The notes under the pieces: model-generated
Databases searched by the model: none
What the model was told of the DNA's origin: nothing
Seen by the model: only the letters and a program-made list of their open reading frames with translations
Program-made: the position numbers and the translations under genes
Source of the DNA: Ruminococcus sp.
GTDB lineage: Bacteria > Bacillota > Clostridia > Oscillospirales > Ruminococcaceae
Length of the DNA: 14,494 nucleotides
Assembly (NCBI GenBank): GCA_003488415.1
Contig: DNLQ01000034.1
Location: 1-14,494, forward strand
Direction of reading: 5' to 3'
In this document: in pieces, positions 8,542-14,494 of the stretch
Numbering within the stretch: position 1 is the first letter of the stretch
Layout: the number at the start of each line of letters is the position of its first letter

Positions 8542-9446
8542 AACTGCTCATAACAGGCGGTACCGTCTTTGTGAGCCGGTATACCGCTGAATACTTCCGT
8601 GACAGGGGACATGATGTGTATGTCCTCAACCGGGGCAGCCGTCCGCAGCCGGAAGGTGTCACCCTGCTGCGCTGTGACAGACACAGTGCCGGGGGCGTCC
8701 TGAAAGGCAGGCACTTCGATGCGCTTATTGATGTTACAGCCTACAATGAAGATGATGTGACCGACCTGCTGGGCACTGGTCTCACCTTTGACAGCTGCAT
8801 TATGATAAGCTCCAGCGCTGTATACCCGGAAACTGCACCGCAGCCCTTCAGGGAGTCGGAGGAATGCGCTCCGAACTGCATATGGGGCAGCTACGGAACC
8901 GACAAAATCGCCGCTGAAAAGGCTCTGCTCAGGCTCTTTCCGGAGGCTTATATCCTCCGCCCGCCCTATCTCTACGGCGAGATGAACAATCTCCACCGTG
9001 AGGCATTTGTGTTTGAGTGCGCCGAGAATGATCTGCCGTTCTATGTGCCGGATGACGGCAGACTGCCGCTCCAGTTCTTCCACATCCGTGACCTCTGCCG
9101 CTTCATGGAGATCATTTTAGCTGAAAAACCGGTTCAGCATATCTTCAATGTGGGCAGCAGTGATACCGTCACAGCAGAGGAATGGGTGCGGACGTGCTAC
9201 AATGTCCTCGGAAAAACACCTGAGATACGCTATGTACACAGCGGTATCCCGCAGCGCAGCTACTTCCCCTTCCACCCCTACGCCTACCGGCTGGACGTCT
9301 CTGCACAAAAGTCTCTTATGCCGGATACTATCCCGCTTTTCCAGGGACTTTGCAGCTCCTATGACTGGTTCAGAGATCACAGGGACTGTATCATACGAAA
9401 ACCGCTCCACGACTTCATAAAAGACAACTCTTACAAACTGAGGTGA
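8538..9446 (+). CDS. NAD-dependent epimerase/dehydratase-like protein (extended SDR)
   Basis: A 302-residue protein with an N-terminal NAD(P)-binding Rossmann fold: LLITGGTVFVSRYTAEYF at 3-20, then a second strand ending VYVLNRG. The third glycine of the usual GGTxFIG pattern is Ser13. The SDR serine strand ISSSAVYP is at 90-97, and the catalytic pair YxxxK is YGTDK at 119-123, so a catalytic site is present. LRPPYLYGEMN (140-150) is typical of sugar-nucleotide epimerase-like SDRs and of the CSP41-like branch. The substrate is unknown. ATG 8538 is preferred over an upstream in-frame ATG at 8505: AAGGAG (8527-8532) lies five bases before it, the Rossmann strand begins immediately, and it gives the ATGA overlap with the previous gene. 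Confidence 0.85.
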   Translation: MKLLITGGTVFVSRYTAEYFRDRGHDVYVLNRGSRPQPEGVTLLRCDRHSAGGVLKGRHFDALIDVTAYNEDDVTDLLGTGLTFDSCIMISSSAVYPETAPQPFRESEECAPNCIWGSYGTDKIAAEKALLRLFPEAYILRPPYLYGEMNNLHREAFVFECAENDLPFYVPDDGRLPLQFFHIRDLCRFMEIILAEKPVQHIFNVGSSDTVTAEEWVRTCYNVLGKTPEIRYVHSGIPQRSYFPFHPYAYRLDVSAQKSLMPDTIPLFQGLCSSYDWFRDHRDCIIRKPLHDFIKDNSYKLR

Positions 9447-9450
9447 TGAT

Positions 9451-9972
9451 ATGTTATTATTCAGACCGTACAAAGAATGTGATGCTCCGGCAATAGCAAG
9501 CTGGATAAGAGATGAGTACTCCTTCCGCAAATGGTGTGCGGACAGGTTCGACAGCTTTCCCCTTACTCCTGATGCACTCAACGCCCACTATGCCGCAGCA
9601 AAGGATACAGACAACATATTCCCCTTTACTGCATATGACGAGAATGGCGTGGCAGGGCACCTGATCCTGCGGTTCACAGACGATACACGAAAGGAGGTGC
9701 GGCTGGGATTCATCATTGTTGACTATGACCGCCGGGGCACAGGTCTCGGCAAGGAAATGGTACTCCTGGCTCAGCGCTACGCCTTTGAGTTCCTGGGAGC
9801 AGAAAAAGTGAGTCTGGCGGTATTTGACAACAACCCCGCCGCCTATCACTGCTACTATGCCGCCGGATTCCGTGAAGTACCCGACGAGACTGACAGCTTC
9901 TTTGAAACAATGGGCGAGAAGTGGAAGCGCATCACCATGGAGCTGACACGTCAGCAGTACGAAAACAGATAA
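9451..9972 (+). CDS. GNAT family N-acetyltransferase
   Basis: A 173-residue protein with the Gcn5-related acetyltransferase fold. It begins LLFRPYKECDAPAIASWI, the usual first strand and helix. Motif A is VRLGFIIVDYDRRGTGLGKEM, with the acetyl-CoA pyrophosphate loop RRGTGLG at 94-100. Then come KVSLAVFDNNPAAYHCYYAAGF (119-140) and REVP, the standard motif B region. The acceptor substrate could be an amino sugar, a protein N-terminus or a small amine; sequence does not say. The RBS GAGGTG overlaps the stop of the SDR gene with about six bases to the ATG, so it is translationally linked to it. Its stop codon runs into a 14-bp palindrome and a 129-bp gap, so it may be the last gene of the mscS transcription unit. 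Confidence 0.9.
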   Translation: MLLFRPYKECDAPAIASWIRDEYSFRKWCADRFDSFPLTPDALNAHYAAAKDTDNIFPFTAYDENGVAGHLILRFTDDTRKEVRLGFIIVDYDRRGTGLGKEMVLLAQRYAFEFLGAEKVSLAVFDNNPAAYHCYYAAGFREVPDETDSFFETMGEKWKRITMELTRQQYENR

Positions 9973-9985
9973 CTGACCGGTCAGT
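9972..9985. repeat. Perfect 14-bp palindrome ACTGACCGGTCAGT
   Basis: The sequence is identical to its reverse complement and begins at the last base of the GNAT stop codon. There is no loop and no T-run, so it is a poor terminator. The GACCGGTC core resembles operators bound by several TetR-family repressors, making a regulator site for the genes downstream plausible but unproven. Confidence 0.6.
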
Positions 9986-10101
9986 CCACATAACAGATAT
10001 TACTGCAAATGACAAATTGTTCTGGCGTTTGCTTTTTGCCGATCCGCACACAGTGAATGTGAGAGGCACTATAAACACTACCCACAGAACGGAGGAGAAC
10101 T

Positions 10102-10371
10102 ATGAAGATAAACGTTATCGGCGGCGAAATGAGCCGCACTGAGATCGACCAGTACCTTGAGTACGCAAGAAGCAAGTACATCGGAAGACAGATATGTCAG
10201 ATGGACATAATCATTGACGGCGACTTCGTTGACCTTAAAGTACATTTCAGCGATATGAACTTCCAGCACGCCTACAGGTCTGCGGATTACCTCGTGAACA
10301 ATATGGATAAGCTCAATGACGCAAAACAGAAGGAGTTCTCCGAAAAAGAAAGACATCCCGCTGTGGAATGA
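10102..10371 (+). CDS. Small protein with an NrdD C-terminus-like tail
   Basis: An 89-residue, charged, probably cytoplasmic protein with a strong RBS (GGAGGAG, 10091-10097). The N-terminal half (MKINVIGGEMSRTEIDQYL) is predicted beta-alpha, then a strand pair around MDIIIDGDFVDLKVHF. No transmembrane segment or cysteine pair is present. The C-terminal third, RSADYLVNNMDKLNDAK, then E and a final RH, lines up with the glycyl-radical end of anaerobic class III ribonucleotide reductase NrdD, whose pattern is R..GYL....N..K..E....H. The radical glycine position is Asp here and the zinc cysteines are absent, so it cannot act as that enzyme. It could be a regulatory or stabilising remnant; this comparison is from memory of the family. 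It lies 11 bases before rsmA, probably cotranscribed. Confidence 0.7.
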   Translation: MKINVIGGEMSRTEIDQYLEYARSKYIGRQICQMDIIIDGDFVDLKVHFSDMNFQHAYRSADYLVNNMDKLNDAKQKEFSEKERHPAVE

Positions 10372-10373
10372 TC

Positions 10374-10378
10374 GGAGG
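10374..10378 (+). promoter_or_regulatory. RBS deciding the rsmA start
   Basis: GGAGG lies four bases before ATG 10383 and downstream of the alternative in-frame ATG at 10368, so it can only serve the later start. Confidence 0.75.
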
Positions 10379-10382
10379 AAAC

Positions 10383-11240
10383 ATGAACCTTACCAACATC
10401 GGAACTGTAAAAGAAATACTCTCCCGTCACGGCTTCAGCTTCTCCAAGGGACTGGGACAGAACTTCATCATCAATCCCGACATCTGCCCTAAGATCGCTG
10501 AGTACGGCAACGCTCAGCCCGGTTACGGAGTGATGGAGATCGGTACGGGCATCGGAGTTCTCACCAAGGAGCTGGCTCTCCGTGCAGACAGGGTGTCCGC
10601 AGTGGAAATAGACAGCCGCCTGCTGCCGGTACTTGAGGAAACTCTCTCTGACTTCTCCAACGTCCGCATCTACAACGAGGACGTTATGAAAGCCGACCTG
10701 CACCGCATAATATCAGAGGACTTCCGGGGACTAAGAGCCGCTGTATGCGCCAATCTCCCCTACTACATCACCTCCCCTGTCATAATGCTGCTGCTGGAAA
10801 GCAGGCTCCCTATCGACTCCATTACCGTTATGGTGCAGAAGGAGGCTGCCCAAAGGCTGTGTGCCGCTGTGGGTACAAGAGAATCCGGAGCTATTACCGT
10901 AGGAGTCAACTACTATGGCACGGTACGGAAGCTGTTTGATGTCTCACGAGGCAGCTTCATGCCTGCCCCGAATGTTGATTCAGCCGTTATCCGCATAGAC
11001 CTGCGCCATGACCTGCCGCTGAGTCCGGAGAAGGAGAAGTTCTTCTTCACCGTCGTGAAGTCGGGATTTTCCCAGCGCCGCAAGACTCTTGCAAATGCTC
11101 TGTCATCACTTATGGGTATTCCTAAGCAGACTGTGTATTCCGCACTGTCGGAGCTTGGTCTGCCGGAAGCTGCCCGGATAGAGTCGCTAACCATGGAGCA
11201 GCTTACAGCATTATCTTTACGGCTGCAAAAAGAGATATAA
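10383..11240 (+). CDS. rsmA: 16S rRNA (adenine1518/1519-N6)-dimethyltransferase
   Basis: RsmA (KsgA) transfers four methyl groups from S-adenosylmethionine to two adjacent adenines in the 3' terminal hairpin of 16S rRNA, a late step in 30S subunit assembly; its loss is known to give kasugamycin resistance. The 285-residue length is normal. Visible motifs are GLGQNF at 23-28, the SAM-binding MEIGTGIGVLT at 51-61, the acidic strand end VEID at 74-77, and the catalytic NLPYY at 124-128. The C-terminal segment contains FSQRRKTLANAL, also standard. ATG 10383 is chosen over 10368 because the RBS lies between them and family members begin close to this point. A plus-strand terminator follows at 11349-11381. 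Confidence 0.95.
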   Translation: MNLTNIGTVKEILSRHGFSFSKGLGQNFIINPDICPKIAEYGNAQPGYGVMEIGTGIGVLTKELALRADRVSAVEIDSRLLPVLEETLSDFSNVRIYNEDVMKADLHRIISEDFRGLRAAVCANLPYYITSPVIMLLLESRLPIDSITVMVQKEAAQRLCAAVGTRESGAITVGVNYYGTVRKLFDVSRGSFMPAPNVDSAVIRIDLRHDLPLSPEKEKFFFTVVKSGFSQRRKTLANALSSLMGIPKQTVYSALSELGLPEAARIESLTMEQLTALSLRLQKEI

Positions 11241-11273
11241 AGGACTCCGTTCGGCGTGCTGCCGGAGGAAGTA

Positions 11274-11330
11274 ATGATAAAAAACAGCGCCTGCAACCGT
11301 AATGGTTACAAGCGCTGTTCAGCTCTCTGA
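11274..11330 (+). CDS. Possible 18-residue micro-ORF after rsmA
   Basis: ATG 11274 is preceded by GGAGG (11264-11268) at a five-base spacing, as strong as any RBS in the window. It opens a frame reading MIKNSACNRNGYKRCSAL before TGA at 11328-11330, and a plus-strand terminator hairpin starts 19 bases later. It has two cysteines and four basic residues. No homologue is recognised. It overlaps a hairpin, so the apparent ORF may be chance. Confidence 0.3.
   Translation: MIKNSACNRNGYKRCSAL
11279..11319 (-). terminator. Hairpin fitting a minus-strand intrinsic terminator
   Basis: Arms AACAGCGC (11283-11290) and GCGCTGTT (11312-11319) enclose an inner pairing around AACC/GGTT with a five-base loop. 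On the plus strand two C-A mismatches interrupt the stem. In minus-strand RNA these become U-G wobbles, giving one continuous stem of about 16 pairs, followed by a run of six U (two of them in the stem). No minus-strand gene lies upstream of it. Confidence 0.5.
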
Positions 11331-11336
11331 TATGTA

Positions 11337-11349
11337 TTATGATAACCTT
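11337..11349 (-). repeat. Distal copy of the 13-bp operator-like sequence
   Basis: The minus strand here reads AAGGTTATCATAA, identical over 13 bases to 11520-11532 on the plus strand. The two copies are therefore inverted and about 170 bases apart. This copy adjoins the left arm of the rsmA terminator. Confidence 0.55.
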
Positions 11350-11381
11350 GTCTCCGTTTGCGTAAATCCGGAGACATTTTT
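11349..11381 (+). terminator. Intrinsic terminator of the rsmA transcript
   Basis: TGTCTCCG (11349-11356) pairs perfectly with CGGAGACA (11369-11376) across a 12-base loop, followed by TTTTT at 11377-11381. It stands about 110 bases after the rsmA stop and separates rsmA from the lipoprotein gene. Confidence 0.85.
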
Positions 11382-11492
11382 CGTTTCCGGAAACATTCTT
11401 AACCTATCTTTTAGTGATACTGCACAACGATACGTTTGCCTGTTTGTAAAACTATACGAATTTTCAGGATCTTCAGAATTTTTTCGTCTTTT

Positions 11493-11518
11493 TTGACCTT
11501 TAAAATCACTTGTATACA
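11493..11518 (+). promoter_or_regulatory. Weak promoter candidate for the lipoprotein gene
   Basis: TTGACC (11493-11498) and TATACA (11513-11518) are the best boxes present, but the 14-base spacing is shorter than normal, so the -35 may be unused or an activator may be needed. The operator-like palindrome begins four bases after the -10. Confidence 0.35.
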
Positions 11519-11521
11519 GAA

Positions 11522-11534
11522 GGTTATCATAACC
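11522..11534. promoter_or_regulatory. Operator-like palindrome GGTTATCATAACC
   Basis: Perfect six-base arms GGTTAT/ATAACC around a central C. It sits just after the candidate -10 and 33 bases before the lipoprotein start, where a repressor would block initiation. Eleven of its 13 bases recur in inverted orientation at 11337-11347. Confidence 0.55.
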
Positions 11535-11554
11535 GATACATCTCATAACGAGAA

Positions 11555-11560
11555 AAGGAG
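11555..11560 (+). promoter_or_regulatory. RBS deciding the lipoprotein start
   Basis: AAGGAG lies seven bases before ATG 11568. The frame is open upstream to an ATG at 11436, but only 11568 has a ribosome binding site and yields a signal peptide at the N-terminus. Confidence 0.85.
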
Positions 11561-11567
11561 TGATACT

Positions 11568-13847
11568 ATGAAAAAGGTAATGGCGATCATATTTGCAGCG
11601 GCTCTGTTCTGTGGGTGTCTTACCTCCTGCTCGCATGGCAGGACTGAGAGCTCATCAGCCGTTCCGACTGCGGCTGAAACTCTCTCTCTCAAAGCCGTTG
11701 ACATCTCTATGTCCGGGAACTTTGAGGAGATCACCGATCTGAGCTGTGATCCGGTCAGCGGGAAGATCCTCGTGTTTGGACGTCTTGAGAACGGAAACTA
11801 TGCGGGATATGTGACAACGCACACATTTGAGAGCTACGAGGAACTGCGCTTCACGCCCCGGGAGGATGAGCAGGTGAAGTATGCAGCTCTGATGAAAAGA
11901 GGCAGGAAGGCTATCCTGACGGTGCAGGACGGAAAGACGCTCGTCTACCTTTACGACAAGGACAACAGGCAGGAAAAGACTATAGACTGCGGTGAGATAC
12001 TCGCTGAGGACAGCTACGCCACCCTCATTGCAGGCGAAAACACCGTGTTTATCGAACAGAGCGACCGTGGCAGCCGTGAACTGACTGCTGTGTCCATATC
12101 TGACGGCAAAGTGCCTGGAAAAGTAAAGCTCGGCGGTGATATGTACATCGGAGCATCAACGGACAAGGACGGAGTGCCAACTGTAGTCTGCGGCGATATC
12201 GAAAAGACCTTCACCGCCCACATCGACGGTATTAATCTCGTGGACAAGCAGGAATGCAGCAGGCTGAGTTCCTCTGCGTATTCGATGTGTGCAGGCTTTG
12301 GTGACTACTCTCTTGTGGCGAACCTCGGTCAGAGCCTTGTCGGGTTGAAGGACGGCAATTGGGTAGAGCTTACCAACAATATGGACAGCGACATCGAGTT
12401 CTATGGGCTGTCCTCTATGGCAATGACGGCGGAGGACGAATTTGCAGCGGTGCAGTACGGAGACGCACACCCGAAGCTCATACTGCTGACGGCACAGGAC
12501 ATATCAGACCTCAGAACAAAGGAGCTTGTGACCATTGCGAGCTTCAGTCAGGGCAGCGGAGGTATCGGGCAGTATGACGAGGAGATAAAGGTCTTCAACG
12601 CTGAGAGCGAGGACTACCGTGTCGAGTACAGGAACTACTGGAACGATGAAAAGCTGGAGCGTGACTACGACCGGCTCAGGCTCGATATCATCAGCGGCGA
12701 CGGTCCCGATATTATCCCGTTCGACCCTGTATTCAGACCTGATTCTTTCGGCTCGGGCGTGTTCTGCGATCTCTATGAATTCATCGACAAGGAGCCCGAC
12801 CTCAAGCGTGAGGACTTCATTCCGAATGTTCGCAAGGCTTTCGAGCGTGACGGGAAAATGGTGATGATGACCCCAACGTTCTGGTGTTTCAAAACTGTGA
12901 CCGCAAAGTCGGGCTATGCGGGAGTCCGTGAGAATTGGAGCTTTGACGATATGATAGCCGCTTACAACGACAAGCCCGAGGGTATGTACTTTTTCGATCC
13001 TTATGAGGACTATTATTATCGGGATAGCATCTTTCAAAGTGTAGTTCTGAACAAATTCTTCGTTGATTATGACAAGGCAGAGTGCTGGTTTGATTCGCCC
13101 GAATATATTAAAATGCTCAATTTCTTCAGCGATAACGAGATAGGTTTGACATGGGACGAATACAGAAACCAATCAGGAGATTACGGCGACTATGTACAAG
13201 ACGACGTTATCGAAGGAAAGACCTTCATTGAATTTGAAAGAGGCAACTGCTTCTCGTTCCAGCAGATTTTTCAGAAGGTTCGCTATGACTACGGAGATGA
13301 CTGCGTATTCGTTGGATATCCCTATGACGGCAAGGAGAGCGGCTCGTTCATATCGCTTGATACCTGCCTCGGTATAGTCGCAAACTCTCCGCACAAGGAC
13401 GGCGCGTGGAGCTTCCTACGCTATATGCTCTCCGACGATTATTACAACAAGCCCGAAAACTATTATGATTTCTCCGTTATCGAGCGGATATTTGATGACA
13501 GGGCACAGATGACTGTTGACGGCTTTCTGACATTTCCACGCGGTGAAAATGGAAAGATTGTCGAAGGAGATATGATAAGGCAAGACTGGGAGATACCCAT
13601 TAGAGAATGGGACGGCGAGGACTTTATTGACAAAGGGACTGTCAAGCTCGAACCCTTCACGCAGGAGGAGTGCGACTATTACAAGAATATGATAAAGAAT
13701 TCCAATGTCGTGCGCTATGACGGCAATATAACAGACATAGTAAACGAGGAGACAATGTCCTTCTTCAACTACGAATGTACCGCCGAGGAGTGTGCGGAAA
13801 AGATACAGAACCGTGTCTCTCTCTACCTCAGTGAGCACTACGGCTGA
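11568..13847 (+). CDS. Lipoprotein with propeller-like N-domain and extracellular solute-binding C-domain
   Basis: A 759-residue secreted lipoprotein. MKK plus a hydrophobic stretch ends in the lipobox LTSC with Cys21 as lipid anchor, so it should sit on the outer face of the membrane. A Ser/Thr-rich linker follows. Residues about 45-310 show repeated beta-strand units such as DLSCDPVSGKILVFGRLENGNYAGYV and VFIEQSDRGSRELTAVSI, suggesting a beta-propeller. From about 315 the sequence follows family 1 extracellular solute-binding proteins: EEIKVFNAESEDYRVEYRNY, SGDGPDIIPFD near 375-385, and C-terminal FISLDTCLGIVANSPHKDGAWSFLRYML. Solute-binding proteins normally deliver sugars to ABC importers, but no permease or ATPase gene is adjacent, so a sensing or scavenging role is possible. 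Ligand unknown. A bidirectional terminator follows the stop. Confidence 0.85.
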   Translation: MKKVMAIIFAAALFCGCLTSCSHGRTESSSAVPTAAETLSLKAVDISMSGNFEEITDLSCDPVSGKILVFGRLENGNYAGYVTTHTFESYEELRFTPREDEQVKYAALMKRGRKAILTVQDGKTLVYLYDKDNRQEKTIDCGEILAEDSYATLIAGENTVFIEQSDRGSRELTAVSISDGKVPGKVKLGGDMYIGASTDKDGVPTVVCGDIEKTFTAHIDGINLVDKQECSRLSSSAYSMCAGFGDYSLVANLGQSLVGLKDGNWVELTNNMDSDIEFYGLSSMAMTAEDEFAAVQYGDAHPKLILLTAQDISDLRTKELVTIASFSQGSGGIGQYDEEIKVFNAESEDYRVEYRNYWNDEKLERDYDRLRLDIISGDGPDIIPFDPVFRPDSFGSGVFCDLYEFIDKEPDLKREDFIPNVRKAFERDGKMVMMTPTFWCFKTVTAKSGYAGVRENWSFDDMIAAYNDKPEGMYFFDPYEDYYYRDSIFQSVVLNKFFVDYDKAECWFDSPEYIKMLNFFSDNEIGLTWDEYRNQSGDYGDYVQDDVIEGKTFIEFERGNCFSFQQIFQKVRYDYGDDCVFVGYPYDGKESGSFISLDTCLGIVANSPHKDGAWSFLRYMLSDDYYNKPENYYDFSVIERIFDDRAQMTVDGFLTFPRGENGKIVEGDMIRQDWEIPIREWDGEDFIDKGTVKLEPFTQEECDYYKNMIKNSNVVRYDGNITDIVNEETMSFFNYECTAEECAEKIQNRVSLYLSEHYG

Positions 13848-13860
13848 TATAACGCAAAAC

Positions 13861-13883
13861 AGCGGCACTGTTACAGTGCCGCT
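13861..13883. terminator. Bidirectional terminator between convergent genes
   Basis: AGCGGCACTG (13861-13870) and CAGTGCCGCT (13874-13883) form a ten-pair stem with a three-base loop. T-rich sequence follows on the plus strand, and GTTTT follows on the minus strand. It lies between the lipoprotein stop (13847) and the glycosylase stop (13897) and can end both transcripts. Confidence 0.88.
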
Positions 13884-13896
13884 TGCCCTTTGTTTG

Positions 13897-14494
13897 CTAT
13901 TTCAGTCCGGTGCGTATGTAGTGGAACAGATACTGCTGTGCGATGCCGGCATTGTCTGCGGCAAACTCCGGAAATCCGTCCGGATAGTACTCCGCAAGTA
14001 CCCTCTTTATCCACACGTCAACCGGAAATGCCTCTGTACGGTGCATACCGTACAGCAGTACGCACTCCGCCACCTTCGGCCCTACTCCAAGTATCTTCTT
14101 CAGCTCTGTACGTGCCTGGTCTATGGGTGCAGCAGCGATCGCCGCAAGATCGGTACTTCCGCTGTTCACTCTCGATGCTGCATCGCATATGTACTTGGCA
14201 CGGAATCCGCTGCGCAGATACGCAAGGCTGTCAGCAGTCTCGGCAGCAAGAGCCTCCGCCTCCGGAAACTCACCTCCGTAGTTTTCGCAGAGTCTGTCGA
14301 TGATTCCCTTGATCCGTGGTATGTTATTGTTCTGGGAAATAATGAAGGAAATAAGACACTCCCAGCTGTCCTGCCGCAGAAGTCTTATTCCTCCGGCATA
14401 ACTGCACGCCTTCGACAGTGTCTCGTCCTGGGAAAAACAGCGTTTCAGCTCTGTGTAATCTGTGGAGAGATCAAAATAATCCACCCACTTGTCA
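13897..14494 (-). CDS. 8-oxoguanine DNA glycosylase/AP lyase, OGG1 type, N-terminus outside window
   Basis: A base-excision repair enzyme that removes 8-oxoguanine paired with cytosine and nicks the abasic site. The 198 visible residues carry the helix-hairpin-helix GPD domain. QDSWECLISFIISQNNNIPRI matches the OGG1 helix with the conserved NNN. ILGVGPKVAECVLLYG holds the hairpin and the Schiff-base lysine (codon 14074-14076), and FPVDVW holds the catalytic aspartate (codon 14017-14019). Both match Lys249 and Asp268 of human OGG1. A GTG at 14482-14484 could look like a start, but the frame continues upstream as DKWVDYFDL, a typical internal OGG segment, so the gene simply runs off the window. 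The missing part should be the N-terminal OGG domain. The gene converges on the lipoprotein gene. Confidence 0.93.
   Translation of the reverse strand, partial: DKWVDYFDLSTDYTELKRCFSQDETLSKACSYAGGIRLLRQDSWECLISFIISQNNNIPRIKGIIDRLCENYGGEFPEAEALAAETADSLAYLRSGFRAKYICDAASRVNSGSTDLAAIAAAPIDQARTELKKILGVGPKVAECVLLYGMHRTEAFPVDVWIKRVLAEYYPDGFPEFAADNAGIAQQYLFHYIRTGLK

Larger units (their letters stand above)
11241..11567. other. Intergenic region of 327 bases between rsmA and the lipoprotein gene
   Basis: It holds the possible micro-ORF, the minus-oriented hairpin, the rsmA terminator, a 12-bp palindrome GTTTCCGGAAAC (11383-11394), two copies of a 13-bp operator-like sequence and the lipoprotein promoter region. 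From about 11400 to 11490 only AT-rich sequence was seen. Confidence 0.75.

Noticed and set aside
8463..9083. A 206-codon minus-strand open frame
   Set aside because: It is a shadow of the SDR gene on the other strand, with no recognisable product.
10368..10382. Earlier rsmA start overlapping the stop of the small gene
   Set aside because: The five extra residues read through the RBS that serves ATG 10383, and no RBS is placed for 10368.
11436..11567. Upstream extension of the lipoprotein to an ATG at 11436
   Set aside because: The extra 44 residues would bury the signal peptide and lipobox, and the region holds promoter and operator-like sites; AAGGAG supports ATG 11568.
14482..14484. GTG start for the glycosylase gene
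   Set aside because: The frame continues upstream to the window edge with typical OGG1 sequence, so this GTG codes an internal valine.

Overview
The window looks like chromosomal DNA from a Gram-positive gut-type anaerobe of the Clostridia, most likely a Ruminococcus or close relative in the Oscillospiraceae. This is inferred from three things: a large choice-of-anchor-A/SpaA surface protein, a lipoprotein joining a propeller-like domain to a sugar-type solute-binding domain, and a clostridial-style run of housekeeping genes with strong GGAGG ribosome binding sites. No rRNA, tRNA, CRISPR array, transposase or phage gene was seen.

Layout. (1) Positions 1-3509, minus strand: the first 1169 codons of a giant secreted surface protein whose C-terminus lies outside the window. 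It has its own extended -10 promoter and a leader with a terminator-like hairpin. (2) Positions 3510-3977: a divergent intergenic region with one good promoter for each direction. (3) Positions 3978-11240, plus strand: a tight run encoding an MscS channel, a membrane-anchored metallophosphoesterase, two unrelated FAD flavoproteins (HI0933/YhiN type and COG2509 type), an SDR-type NAD-binding protein, a GNAT acetyltransferase, a small protein whose tail resembles the C-terminus of class III ribonucleotide reductase, and RsmA (KsgA). The first six genes abut or overlap and probably form one transcript from the 3911-3939 promoter. A 14-bp perfect palindrome and a 129-bp gap precede the last two genes. 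(4) Positions 11241-11567: a possible 18-codon micro-ORF, a hairpin whose pairing fits the minus-strand RNA better, a plus-strand terminator, and two copies of a 13-bp operator-like sequence. (5) Positions 11568-13847, plus: a 759-residue lipoprotein, converging across a bidirectional terminator on (6) a minus-strand OGG1-type 8-oxoguanine DNA glycosylase whose N-terminus is cut by the window end.

The plus-strand run mixes translation and ribosome maturation (RsmA), osmotic protection (MscS) and redox enzymes of unknown substrate; no single pathway ties them together. The least explained parts are the codon-use mosaic and unassigned middle domain of the surface protein, the NrdD-tail-like small protein in which the radical glycine position holds aspartate, and the layered signals at 11241-11567.
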